From Pisaster brevispinus (Eukaryota; Echinodermata; Asteroidea; Forcipulatida; Asteriidae): DNA of 64,000 bases. The translations under genes and the position numbers were made by a program. The stretch is from positions 7,152,676 through 7,216,675 of the forward strand of contig JAMKCF010000008.1 of the NCBI GenBank assembly GCA_023634235.1, written 5' to 3'. Position 1 is the first letter of the stretch, and every line of letters starts with the position of its first letter. Under the pieces are notes generated by a model, which had not been told where the DNA came from, searched no databases, and saw only the letters and a program-made list of their open reading frames with translations. Positions 24,096 through 36,429 of the stretch are shown in pieces.

Positions 24096-24380
24096 ACTCT
24101 CAAAACGTAATGCCAATACAAAACTTACTCGGTCAGAAGTACAGCAGCTTTCGATAGTATAAATCATTTTGAGAAATTTTTCAATTCAAATGAATGCGGT
24201 CATGGAAAAATATGTCAGTTTTTATTCCCCAAAATTTGAATTTAAGAAACGTTTGTCAGAAACGTTTCTCAGATTGTCAGAAACGTTTCTCAGATTGTGT
24301 ATTTCTGGTAGGGATTATTATTCTTCATGCGTGGACATACTCGCTCCTGATTTTCAGCGATATCCCACAGGTTAGTTTTA
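24096..24380. repeat. MITE family C copy
   Basis: Matches 35110-35360 throughout (GGTAATCACTCT, TTACTCGGTCAGAAGTACAG, ATGGAAAAATAT, TCAGAAACGTTTCTCAGATTGT, GATTTTCAGCGATAT). The palindromic AGAAACGTTTCT unit is duplicated here in a 21-bp tandem (24256-24298). The left terminal repeat is not clear. Confidence 0.7.
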
Positions 24381-24833
24381 TTGTATATTTTATATCTACA
24401 TGTGTATAAGATTAAAATAGTTAAACGGTTCCAAAAACAAAAGGTATACTTTGCCTAGAAATAGGATTTGATCAAAAACACAGCTTTATTTGAGCACGGT
24501 AAGTAAACTATAATGTCTGTGATCGAATAAGCCCTTCAGTCATGTTCACACTTAATCTTAAACTTAACTGAAAATAAAATCTAAGTTTTCTGCGCTTTCT
24601 ATATTATTGTCTGCTGGTTGTTTTGTTGTGCTAAATGTCACCCAATTGGGCTAAAGGTAAACATTTGCCAACCAATCATAGGCTTGTTAAAATATTATTC
24701 TTTCGTCTTATCGCTGTTCTCGGCTTTTCAATGATAAAAGTTCCTTTTCTGTGTGTTTAATTTAGAATATCTTTGTGGTCGTTAATTTCTGGTGAAGTCC
24801 TATAGGTGGGTCTATGTACAAACGATTGTTTAA

Positions 24834-25192
24834 AGGGGCACACTGCCTTCAAATCTCTTAAAATGTTGCTGTTTAGAATTACTTATTATCCTTGTCAGCA
24901 CCCACAGTGTGTTGTATTTGTAACTAGTGAGTAGTGATTTAAAAAAAAAGGACCTCTGGACTGGAATAAACAACAAGCAGAACATACAGTCCGCCATTTT
25001 GTGGAGTCCATATTTGGTTTTACAACAAGCGGAGAGTGTTCTGTCATTAATTTTACACACAAAAAACAATTTCTTGGGATAAATTATGTGAACTATTATA
25101 TTCTACATTTTGAAATATCTTTCCAACCATACTCGTTTCAAGGAACGCTTTTTATGACCACAAAGCGCCTAATCCGAAGGCACTTTGCCCCT
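24834..25192. mobile_element. TTAA-flanked MITE, family A relative
   Basis: 359 bp between TTAA copies (24830-24833, 25193-25196), with ends AGGGGCACACTGCCTTC and GAAGGCACTTTGCCCCT. Confidence 0.75.
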
Positions 25193-25530
25193 TTAAACCT
25201 AAAACGCACTGGCAATCTGTAATATTGCTTGAGTTCCATTGGTCATAAAAACTGAGAATATGTTCTTTAAATTTATGCTAACGCTTGAGTGGCTGTAATT
25301 TACTGAAAAAGAAAACAACCAACGTCAACATTCCGGAGTTGAGGCTATTGTTACGCCTATTGAATAGTTGATCATCTGTTCTCCATGGTACCTCTTGGCG
25401 TCCAAATCCCCACAAAGTTTGTTTATTTAAGAGTTGCCGTCGGCTATAAGCGCTTCCGAGGCATTGTTAATAAATAAAACTCTTAAATTACTACGATAGA
25501 GGGGGGAAAATGACTTGGACGAACCAGACG

Positions 25531-25538
25531 TATAAAAA
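25531..25538 (+). promoter_or_regulatory. Possible TATA box of G5
   Basis: TATAAAAA 161 bp before the G5 start codon. A transcription start near 25560 would give a 5'UTR of about 130 nt. Sequence-only inference. Confidence 0.4.
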
Positions 25539-25691
25539 TGTACATAAGCATACATAGTAACACAACTTTGTTCAAGCAGGCTGGGGTTTTAGCACATGCA
25601 GAGCTGTGTGGATTTTACAGCGTCCTGGGATTGTTGTTAGATTTTGTAGCTGCACATTCCAAGAAATAGCTGCTCATTCCAAGAAATAATT

Positions 25692-28514
25692 ATGCCGATC
25701 TTGTGGCTGGAAAAGAATTGTTTGAAGTTCGTTTGTGTTTGCGTGTTCTTTCTCTGCACAGTGGTGGGTGGCGTTGGTGAGTATGCTGCCAAGTTTGTAA
25801 GTTTGTGTTACAAAAATCAACAATTTTGAGAACATGGAATTCAGCTTATACCAACCCAAAATGGAATATGACATAAAAATGCAAAGAATGGTTTGTGGCC
25901 GGACGTTTCGACCCATGCAGAGTCTTTCTCTGAGGCCAAAATGAAGAGGGGAAAACCGTATATAGACACTGGTACTGCTGTGTCCTCTTGCTCTATATAT
26001 GGTTACACCAGGATCCATTTAAACAAGCTGTTACGGCAGAAAATGGTGCTTGGCAAACTGTGCTGCTAAGCACAAAAAAAAGGGAGAGAAGCAAGTCACA
26101 AGAGACAGGTAACATGTTTCTAAAGCAAGGTTATTCTTTTCTAGCAGTTTTGCGTGCTTAACAGCTTCACGGGAATTTTGCCCCAGTTTACTTGTCCATG
26201 TATGCGTTATGTTGTCATGTGTCTTCAGAGAAAGACTCCGCTAAGGTCAAAACATCGGGCCATTAACTATTTTTGCAAGCTAAAATTTTATAAAGAATTA
26301 GATTCATAAAACAGAATAAATCGAGTTGAAAAAATTGTTATTGGACAGACGTAATAATTTAATGACTATTAATTTCTGCATGTGGATCCTTGTGGATCCT
26401 GTAACTGATCTCTTTTTGCGGCATGAGATCGAGAGACACCATATTTGTGTTTTTACATTTCCTCGTTTAGGGGCCACCAATTCTAACCAATACGTTGCCT
26501 CTCTCTTTCATTCAGAATACATGGCCAGCCATTGTGGTGAAACACTAGATATTGGAGGTTCAAGCGGTACTTTCGATTCACAATTCGGATATAATTACAA
26601 TAACAACCTCGACTGCGCGGTTACACTCCGGACAAACCCCGGCAACCGCCTGTTGCTGACATTCGAGAGGCTGAGTATTGAGGGAACCGAACACAGGTGT
26701 GCAGGTGTCGATTATCTCGAACTATTCGACGGATCCTCGGTCACGCTGGCATCGACACTGGGACCGGGTCAGATCTGCGGAACAACTGAACCTGCTGACG
26801 TCATATCTACGTCATCTTCGGTCACCTTGAGGTTCAAGACAGATTCCACGGTAAAAGGTCGTGGTTTCTCGATCAAGTACACTTCATTTAGTTCCGAAGG
26901 TGTGTAGACTAATTATAATTCCCGTGCAGTATTAGTATTTCACGTGCACGGCATCTCCGCCACCGAAGCATGTCAAGTAATCCCAAATGAGACGAAAAGT
27001 CAAAGGGCTATGCAAAAAAACGTCAGTTCCACATGAGTTTCATTCATTTAAAACCAATATTTTGTTGTTAAGTAATTTGTATTAGAAGCGTGTTTCCTTT
27101 AATATGCTGTAACATTGGAGGAGGAAGCGCCTCGGCCAGCTTAGACTTGGTTCAAGTTGGGTCTCGTGCTAATCGAGCATTGATCTCCATTATACTGTGG
27201 AGATCAATGTAATCGAGTCGGTAATGTATTAGCTTTTGTAATGCGCACCCTCTAGTGTCAATTAAATGCCAATCCAGTAAGTTTAGGATTGTGAAACCCG
27301 ACTTGGCGAATCTGCCACAGGTTTGTGCACGGCCTATGGAGCTCATCTACCGATTTGGGTAGCAGCCAGTGAGATTGCAGCATCCGGCGGGTATTGTCAA
27401 TAAGTATAGCAAATCCCAACTTTGACCTAAATAATTGATGAATATTCAAGACTTCCTTGGAAACTCTGACAATACAAGTTTGTGTTTGAAAAATTACGAT
27501 TGTTGGTGAAGGCACGTTCGTACGGAAGCGTATTGCTGCTACATGAATAAAAAAAATATCTCTCTTATCTTGTACGTACACGATAACTAAATGTAAACGG
27601 AAGTTCTTCAAAACTTGGGAATGTATTTATCAACTGTTTAGCTTGTTGAAGATTTTTTTTTTTTTCATAATTATTTTCCTTTGCATAATTAGCAGCTTGT
27701 TCAAACTTAAAGTCACCTCAAACGTTTGGGGTTCATCGGAATTCATTGTGCAGCAGTGTGCACTGAACCCGTCTTAAAAATAAATAAACATGCAACAGAT
27801 TCGCCAAAATAGGAAATCTAAACAACAAGAGTCTGGCTTGTTTTTAAAATTTGTGTTGTTGTTGCTTTGTTCATATTCTATCAATATCGATTCTTCACAG
27901 TCACTGAATGCATATTCTCTATGCTATATGTAACTGTGTGGAGTTAATTTGTGAACACCTACTTTACAAATGAACGAGTCGTCATAAATTGAACTGATTT
28001 GATTGGTTAGCAGCGGACGCGTATGTTGCATATTTAAAACTATTGCATATGCATTTTGAATAACTACATACACGCAGGGGGGGGATGGCGGATTCATCAA
28101 GTCGGACTTTCGATAGCAGAGTCGACTGGCAACATTCCTGGCGAATGAGGGCGCACTAAAGCTGCGATGTGTATGGGGAGTGCATGCAGTGGATTATTTA
28201 GGCGATTAAGGACTCGACAAAAGTCCGACTAGGGTCAAGTCTACGGCCAGCTAAGAAGTGCGCCATCTTTCAAAATTCAACTCCTATTTTCATATCTTCT
28301 AGGCCTATTTTATCTTCTTCCGATGCAATTTCCCATACTCTGTCCACTGAAACTTTACTAACAACTTTGTTCTTTTACTATAGATGAGATATTTGTCAGT
28401 ACCATCAACCCCCTACCGTGGGTCACCGGTGTGATTGTTACGGTACTTGGCATCATCCTGGTGGTTGTGGTATTGCTCTGCATGGTGGCCGTGATGTCTT
28501 GTGACGCTTGCTGA
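25692..28514 (+). CDS. G5: signal-CUB-TM receptor, tail-less, no LDLa
   Basis: Three exons, 199 aa: 25692-25776 (signal; FVCVCVFFLCTVVGG), 26516-26899 (CUB, intact) and 28384-28514 (TM, stop TGA), all phase 1 with GT-AG ends. The CUB has HCGETLDIGGSSG, LDCAVTLRT, CAGVDYLELFDG and QICGTTEPAD and ends GFSIKYTSFSSEG. No LDLa-like exon was found in the 1484-bp second intron. The last exon diverges from its paralogues. It has the helix WVTGVIVTVLGIILVVVVLL but only CMVAVMSCDAC beyond it, so the Cys-Cys-Cys-Lys cluster, PPP/TxVV and PYG tail motifs are all missing. Such a form could bind the same ligand without the shared tail function. A tandem repeat starts within 100 bp of the stop. Confidence 0.87.
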
Positions 28515-29644
28515 TAACGATTTTGTTGGTGGGTGGCAACCAACAAGGGAGGGCGCGGGGGGGGGGGGGGGCAAAACTCCGAAAGATGTATGACAGTTAA
28601 GTTGGTTTGATATTGGACATTGGACATTCACATATAAGTTTGTACAGCAAATGTCTACTTTGCGATTTCGATATTGGTCATTTGACATTCACATAGGTTT
28701 GTACGCGAAGTCTACTTGGCTATTTCGATTTACATGTATTACACATTGGCCATTCACATGGGTTTTTACAGCGATGTCCATTTTGCCATTTCGATATATA
28801 TTTAGTAGACATTAGGTTTGTACAGTGAATGTCTACTTTCTATTGAGATATTGGACATTCATATAAGTTTGCACAGCAAATGTCCTTTCCATTTCGGTAC
28901 TGTCATGAAAGATGTTCATCAGCTTTGTAGAATTTAGTTATCCGATATGTGGTTATCAGCATGGAACCAGTCGCTATCAACGCAAAAAGCATGGTATATA
29001 TGGCACTCTTGACCGCTTTTACACATTAAGTTTCAACATTGTTTTTAAAAGGAGGGAAATTGAAGTCAACAGCCGTGACATTAAGACTGAAACTGTACAG
29101 CTCAGCAGACTTCAGACGAGTTTTTTTTCTTTGGGTGTTAGTTTGATTTGAATTCGATAAAGTTTACCGCTCAATGTACAGCACTACAAATTTATTTAAA
29201 AAGCTAGAAAGAACCGTAGAAGGTATTGTTTATCGTTCACCGTATGAAGTATCACATTTCCAGAGGTAGGAGATGTGGTAGGCTACTCATAAAAAAAGTA
29301 TATGTACATGTATTTAGAAAAAAATTACTAATAATAGGACGCTCAATTATTTACATGCAATAAAGGCATTCGTGCATGACAAACACACTGCGCAATGGAA
29401 TTTCACAAGAGACCTTATTTGATTTGGGACAATTGCCTGTTATTTTGTGCCGTGCAACAACAGACATTGAATAGCAAACAGGCCGCTTTCATTGTAGCCT
29501 CGGTAAACTCCCAGAGCAGCAACATCAAACTTTTGGGGGTCCATGTCCAAGATTTCATCTTGACGAGTCATAGCCTAGAATTTCGTTAATATTCTCAAAG
29601 AATATTGATCGTTTTGAATTTTGGGAGAGTAAAAAAGTTAGACG
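28515..29644. other. Intergenic, G5 to G6
   Basis: A G run (28559-28571), the 28609-28900 tandem repeat, then AT-rich sequence without an exon I recognise. No TATA box is evident before G6. Confidence 0.55.
28609..28900. repeat. Diverged 49-66 bp tandem repeat, five units
   Basis: Units begin near 28609, 28669, 28727, 28792 and 28847. Each runs GATATTGGACATTCACAT, TTTGTACAG, AATGTC-ACTTT and CATTTC with substitutions and small gaps. It lies in the presumed 3'UTR of G5. Confidence 0.75.
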
Positions 29645-32600
29645 ATGGCGAAGTTTGTTCCGAAGACGGGATTCCTTGTGGCATTCGTGTACCTGACGCT
29701 CCTGTGTTTCAACGAGGTTGGGGCCATTGTGTATTATGGTAAGGAAATCAGTTTCTCATTGAACAAACAAAACCAGGCACTACCCAATAAAGATAAGTTC
29801 ATTGGCAAAACGCGAGGCTATAAATGATAGCTTACCCTTTGTCCAATTCAAAAGTATAGGCCTACACGTAAACAGACAATCCTGTGTAAGACTATATTAT
29901 TAGACTAGATAGACTATATATTTCGAGACCAAACCTATGGGGCGCCGTTTGTCAATTAATTGTTTAGCGTTTTTGGACATGTTTTTACCATGGTTTGTAA
30001 CAATTAGATGTAAACCATAGAAATTGCTGCCATTTTTTTTGTGGTTTACATACCATAAATAAACAATCAAAGCTTAGAAATTATGGTTTATAAACCATGA
30101 AAATTGAATTCATCATAAAACATGGTTTATAAACCATGATTTGTAAACCATGAAAATTTAAGCACCTTCAAAACATGGTTTATAAACCATGAAATTTTAA
30201 GCACCTTCAAAACATGGTCTATAAACCATGAAAATTTAAGCACCTTCAAAACATGGTTTATAAACCATGAACATTCTAGCATCATGGTTTACAAACCATG
30301 GTTTATAAACCATGAAAATTTAAGCACCTTCAAAACATGGTTTGTAAACCATGAAAATTGAAGCACCTTCAAAACATGGTTTATAAACCATGACAATTCT
30401 AGCATCATAAAACATGGTTTACAAATCATGGTTTATAAACCATGAAAATTCTAGCATCATAAAACATGGTTTACAAACCATGACAATTATAACACCATTT
30501 TCAAGTGAAGCTTCTTAAAACATGGTTTATAAACCATGGAACTTGTTGCACCATAAAACATGGTTTACAAATCATGGTTTATAAACCATGAAAAGTGAAG
30601 CGTCTTAATACATGGTTTGTAAACCATAAAAATTAAAGCATCATAAAACATGGTTTATAAACCATGAAATTGAGGCATAGTAATTCATGGTTTATAAACC
30701 ATGAAAACTGTGTGTTCACAAATCATGGTTTATAAACCATAAAACTGAACATGGGTTTCATTCAACCTCCTTCCCATTCTGGTCGATAACCGCGCAAGCT
30801 GCAATTAACCAATCACGAACGCAGGCGCCAGGTCTGACCTAGCTCGTCGTCCGGTCCGCGCCGTACAAGATCCGACAACGACGTCTCGCCCGGTATAGTA
30901 TAACATTAACAATAGCGAAAATATCACTAGTAATGGCCGAACAAGATGATTACCAGCTAGCTGCAACAGTTTCTCGGGCCGTCACCATAGTGCAGGCCAT
31001 CCGAAGCGTCCGTTCTGATCCCACTCCCAGTACAAGCACCGCGTTTACACTAGATCCAGAAAGGTGGATTGAGATCCGGCATTTTTTTAACGACCGCAGA
31101 TCAAGATCCTGTGTCGCGTTTACACCAGCACTTGATCCGGCTCCGATCCCACTTTTGAACCGGATGTATATTGGTCATGACGTCACCGCTCCTCACAAAG
31201 AGCTCAAAGGTCACGACTACAGCGCGCCACTTCTAGAAATAATCGTTATCAATGCGAAGGTAGAATGCAGAAAATACAGTACAGCAAATGATACGGATAA
31301 CAACGACCATGCAGGTAGAATTATTTTGTAGATGGGAGTTAACAAAATACAGCAACAAGGCAAGCTCCGAACGTAACATGTATGTATAAGGACGCTGAAA
31401 ACAACAAAACGTTTCACACACAGTCCATGTGCACACAGCACACACACAAAATATAAACAGCGACGGGTGTCCCCCAAAGCACAGGCAAAAAGCGCGCCAT
31501 TCGTAACGAAACCGGAAATGACCACATCAAATTGCGGTGTCTGATCCACCTTTGCGTTTACACTTGTATTTGGAATCCACTTTGCCGGATCTGATCCACC
31601 AATTGCCGGATTCAACCCTCCTCGAAAGGTGGATTAAAATTGCCGGATCTTGAACCGGGTCTGATCCGGCTTTTTTGCGTTTACACTAGCCGTTAATCCA
31701 CATTGCCGGATCAGACCCGGGTCTGATCCACCTTTCTGGATCTAGTGTAAACGGGGTCAAGTAGGAGGGTCCCAGCGGCCGTTGTTACAACGTAAACAAA
31801 TCATTAGTTACCGCGAGTTGAGTCTCGCGGGGTCGGATGACAGCACACAGGGCCCTCGTGATTGCACTGACTGACTGTTCATCACTGATCAGATCAGTGC
31901 GTGAATGGTTACCACAATGGTTAGCTTGCGGGCGGTAGACAGGGGACCAGTCTAGGGGTGGAGCGATCAGAAACGAGGTTGAATGAAACCCACGTTCAGT
32001 TTTTATGGTTTATAAACCATGATTTGTGAACACACAGTTTTCGTGGTTTATAAACCATGAATTGCGATGCCTCAATTTTCATGGTTTATAAACCATGTTT
32101 TATGATGCTTTAATTTTTATGGTTTACAAACCATGTATTAAGACGCTTCACCTTTCATGGTTTATAAACCATGATTTGTAAACCATGTTTTATGGTGCAA
32201 CAAGTTCCATGGTTTATAAACCATGTTTTAAGAAGCTTCACTTTTCATGGTTTATAAACCATGATTTATATACCACGTTTTATGGTGTTATAATTTTCAT
32301 GGTTTATAAACCATGTTTTATGATGCTTCACTTTTCATGGTTTATAAACTATGATTTGTAAACCATGTTTTATGATGCTAGAATGTTCATGGTTTATAAA
32401 CCATATTTTGAAGGTGCTTAAATTTTCATGGTTTATAAACCATGTTTTGAAGGTGCTTAAATTTTCATGGTTTATAAACCATGGTTTGTAAACCATGATG
32501 CTAGAATGTTCATGGTTTATAAACCATGTTTTGAAGGTGCTTAAATTTTCATGGTTTATAAACCATGTTTTGAAGGTGCTTAAAATTTCATGGTTTATAA

Positions 32601-34317
32601 ACCATGTTTTGAAGGTGCTTAAATTTTCATGGTTTACAAATCATGGTTTATAAACCATGTTTTATGATGAATTCAATTTTCATGGTTTATAAACCATAAT
32701 TTCTAAGCTTTGATTGTATATTCATGGTATGTAAACGACAAAAAAAATGGCAGCAATTTCTATGGTATACATCTAATTGTTACAAACCATGGTAAAAACA
32801 TGTCCAAAAAACGCTAAACAATTAATTGACAAACGGCGCCCCATACAAACCCACGGGTAAATTATTTCGTATCATTCATGTTATGCGTTATTGATACTCT
32901 GTTCAGCTTGGAACGAACATTGACAAACTACAGCTTAAAAACCAAAGAAATTATGTCTAAAAATGGGTTCTATCGGCACGAGGGATCACTTCAAAACTGA
33001 AACTCTTAATTTTCAAGGAATAATCACACAATAAGTATTCATGCCCCTAGTTTCATATTCACGCGGTTGAAATACCTTTAAGTTTGCAGCACAAAGAATG
33101 CACCGACGTCACAAAGCGGTTCGGGAAAAAAACCTAGGCGTGCCGAACAAAGGATTTGATTACATTTCGCTGATGCGCATAATGATCATATCGATATGTC
33201 TGGTCTGTTCAACCTTGAACAAACACATCCGCCATCATGTTAAACAAATATCTCCATTTACAACGTAAACTTAGCACTGATAAAACATTTTCAGCACGTA
33301 TTTTCTAATATTATGAAAATTTGAAATAATTGAGCAGTAGGCCCTATATATGTGAAGCAAGATTTTAATGTTGTTTACGTTACGTTTTATTTATTGATGC
33401 CCAGTCTAGTTTCCAAGAATCTATATACTTAAAGGGAGAGTACACTTTTACTCATTACTCCAGAAATTATTTACCATAAAAACTTACTTGGTATAAAAGA
33501 GCACTGGAGTGCTGTTGATTTGATAAAACATTGTTAGAAATGACACCTTTGACGAAAAGTGTAGTTAAAGAGGTCATTTTTCACCCCAAAGTTTGAACCC
33601 GAGAAAGGCTTCAGGCATAAAGCCCTTTTTATACATCTCTGGAAGCACACATTTTTATGCGACATTGGTAGGTTTTTTTTTATTTCATTATTTTCTTGCA
33701 CCTTCAATCGAGCCTAATTTTTTATAGGTTTGTTATTTTGTGCAAATGTTGGGATACACCGAGTGAGGATATTGTTCTTTACCGAAAATACCCTGCATGC
33801 CTTTAAAGGTCCAATGAGTTGGAATTTTTTTCAAGCTTAAACTATAAACAACGCATTTATTAACCTATAAATACAAGTTTGTTCAAAATTTTCAGGAGGC
33901 TTAAATCACACAAACACAAACAAACTAAAATTAGGGGTGAAATCTGCGCGCCTAAAAGGGGACAAACTTGTGATGTAGACACATTTTTTGAATGAACTCC
34001 CTTCATCTTGGGGAAAATCTAACAACATTTTAATAATTGTTTTTCTTCTGATTGGAATATTTTGAACTTCTTGACATTATCAATATTTACTGTGAAAACA
34101 TTTTCGTCCTGCAGATGGAAGCGGCCTATACCAATGGGGAATAGGGGTGTTCATCGCCATTATCGTCGGTATCATCGTTTTTGCCGTGTGTGTTTGCATC
34201 TGCTTTATCTGCTGCTGTTACCACTGTTGCTGCAAAAGCCCGCCCCCTCCACAAACTACCGTGGTCTATTCACAAAATCACCCACAAACAGTCGCTTACG
34301 GACACTACGCACAATAG
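29645..34317 (+). CDS. G6: signal-TM mini-receptor
   Basis: Two exons, 98 aa: 29645-29738 (MAKFVPKTGFLVAFVYLTLL, signal) and 34115-34317 (TM/tail, stop TAG), phase 1. The second exon is not an ATG-started open frame, so it is easily missed. It has WGIGVFIAIIVGIIVFAV, then a cysteine cluster with a three-residue insertion (CVCICFICCCYHCCCK), PPPPQTTVVYS and AYGHYAQ. No CUB, LDLa or PPxY motif. The 4376-bp intron consists largely of a 2.9-kb foldback transposon (29938-32843) plus a TTAA MITE. I see no sign of coding decay despite the insertions. Confidence 0.83.
29938..32843. mobile_element. 2.9-kb foldback transposon with arms of palindromic 18-mers
   Basis: Terminal inverted repeats of about 830-870 bp (29938-30770 and 31975-32843) begin TGGGGCGCCGTTTGTCAATT and are flanked by TA (29936-29937, 32844-32845). 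Each arm contains more than a dozen copies of the perfect palindrome CATGGTTTATAAACCATG and its variants (TTTGTAAACC, TTTACAAACC), separated by AAAATTTAAGCACCTTCAAA-like spacers. The unique middle has a short ORF starting at 30933 (MAEQDDYQLAATVSRAVTIV) that is interrupted at about 31042 by a second element. No recognisable transposase, so probably non-autonomous. Confidence 0.85.
31042..31758. mobile_element. TIR element nested in the foldback transposon
   Basis: About 715 bp with ends ACCGCGTTTACACTAGATCC and GGATCTAGTGTAAACGGGGT, and inner direct/inverted GATCCACCTTTC-type repeats at 31600-31740. A CAAG on both sides may be the target duplication. A shorter copy is at 6302-6571 inside the LINE. 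Confidence 0.75.
33433..33802. mobile_element. TTAA-flanked MITE, family B
   Basis: 370 bp between TTAA copies, starting AGGGAGAGTACACTTTTACT and ending ATACCCTGCATGCCT. Shares GGTTTGTTATTTTGT and GTTGGGATACACC with the elements at 39697 and 44171. Confidence 0.75.
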
Positions 34318-35090
34318 TGGACAAGAAGTGGACTGTCGAAGTAGCTGTCGACGTAGTTCAACAAATTAGTTCCAACAACAAACATGACCAGCTCAAACAC
34401 TTTACAAATTTGAGAAGTTTTTCATACAAAAACCGCAACTTGCCAATAAGTAAATAAATATTTTTTAGAATGTTGAGGGCGCTGTAACTGTATGCTTGCA
34501 TACACCACTAAAACAACTCCGGCGCTTGCATAACAATATTTTGTTAGTACAGATACTTGTACCAAATTGGTGGTAAAACAAAATCTGATATTAGCTATTT
34601 CCTCGCCATCTAGGCAAAGTAAAACATTTAGTTGAGACACTGAACGACAACACATCGTTAACGATTACCAATGAGTTTAAATAATACTAATGAGGTAGAG
34701 TTCGGACCGGTTATTCACATACCACAAAAACATTTGCAATAGCATTTCACGCGTTGTGGATACGCGAAATGTATGTTTTGAAATAGCATCATCTGGCATG
34801 TCAAAATTACTCCCAAATATTTGAGTCTGTCAACGAACTTATTTGGTTCTGGACTCGAATGTGAAATTTTCCGAGTGAGAGAGAGAGACATAATTTTGTC
34901 TCCTCGAAGGTCAACTCATGCAGTTTTCTCAGTTAATAATATGAATATGCAGAGTGTATATAGTTTGGCAGCAGGCATTGTTTACGCATAGTACTGCCTC
35001 ATTTTTTATTGATTAGTATCTGGGAGTAGATGTAAATGTATAGTAGCTTAAAGGGAAGGTATACGTAGATGTAAATGTATAGTAGCTTAA

Positions 35091-35475
35091 AGGGAAGGTA
35101 TACGTTCGGTAATCACTCTTAAAATTAATTGCATCATTACTTGGTTAGAAGTACAGAGGTTTTCTATATAGTTTAAAGCATTTTGAGAATCATTTCACTT
35201 CGAAGTATTGTGGTTATGGAAAAATATATCAGTTATAATCCTAAACATGTTGAATCTGAGAAACGTTTCTGTCAGAAACGTTTCTCAGATTGTGTATTCC
35301 AATTACGGATTATTCTTCCTGCGCGGACATAACCGCTCCGGATTTTCGGCGATATCTGGCAAACGTTACCACCTTTTGAAATGAAATGTTCACATGCTAT
35401 TTTGATTGTATAATAACCTACATTATAGGATGGGAACAATCGAACAGTTCCAAAAACCAAAGTTATAGGTTCCCT
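35091..35475. mobile_element. TTAA-flanked MITE, family C
   Basis: Ends AGGGAAGGTATACG and GTTATAGGTTCCCT, flanked by TTAA at 35087-35090 and 35476-35479. Central palindrome GAGAAACGTTTCTGTCAGAAACGTTTCTC. The left end and 25 bp of flank are tandemly repeated just upstream (35025-35063), a 38-bp duplication. Second copy at 24096. Confidence 0.78.
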
Positions 35476-36429
35476 TTAAAGAGACATCCCCCTGAGCACT
35501 TAAAAGGTTATGGCTGATGATTATGCTTTATATGCTAAGTGAACAAAATACTTTAACTGAGATATAGTTCCTATCAGCAGATAAATTACCTGTAACACAC
35601 AAACATGAATAATTCAAGAAACAGTTCAACCGTGGAGGGCTCTCCTTTCTCTATGGTTCAACCCTGGGAAAAAGCAACAGCATGCAGCCATTGTTTAGTC
35701 CACCTTTTAAGAGACTCCACTGTAGTACTGGGAGGGACATGTTCTAGGCACCTCTAATTCATCGTGCTAGGTGATAACAACTTTGTAGTACTTAGTCCCT
35801 GTTTTTGTTTCGTATTTCTTCACTCACCCCAGTGTTAAAAATCTGAATGTCAAGGTGGATCTACTCGCATAAGGCACAAGAATTTGATTTTGTATTGTAT
35901 CAAAGTTACGATTTATTCTTCGACTTAAACAACCATCCAAATGGTAACATGTTGAATCTTGAGATGCAATGGCACTTCCTTTGAATAAATATTGATATGG
36001 TAATGCTTAATTTTGCGAATTCAGTTTGAATTATTTAGTATAATGGTAAATGACTCACAACACATTACACTATGTTCTATTGGTTCAGTGACCGTGGTGC
36101 AATCGGTGCAGTATCGACCCTGTTGCACTGTCTCTATCTCATCATGCGAGTCTCACCCTTAATCTGCTAGCCAGCCAGGTGGTCCAGGAACTGCATTGTT
36201 TTGGTTTTGTTTGGGGGGTTTTTAAACTACAAATTATTTAATTGTTAATTACTTTTGAGTATGAGCATCAACACATTACTGATTATATAGGCTAAAGAGG
36301 GATCATAATAGCTTGCAAATAAATCAACATCGGTTTAATTGCAGTGATTTGAGCGCATGTGTGTGTGTGTGGGGGGGGCTGTAATGTGATGAGAAAGTCT
36401 ACTTAATTAATGGAACGCCGCAACTTTCC

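Larger units (their letters stand above)
22827..25691. other. Intergenic, G4 to G5
   Basis: ATTAAA at 23207-23212 may serve as the G4 polyadenylation signal. The rest is mostly MITEs (23487, 24096, 24834) in AT-rich sequence. No exon recognised. Confidence 0.6.

Noticed and set aside
27320..27420. LDLa exon in G5 intron 2
   Set aside because: There is an acceptor followed by a GLC-like start, but the cysteine spacing and the NGRCID and CGD.SDE motifs are absent.
30050..30740. CRISPR-like regular repeats with spacers
   Set aside because: Units are palindromic, spacers are themselves repeated, and a mirror image lies at 31985-32720 within terminal inverted repeats of an animal transposon.
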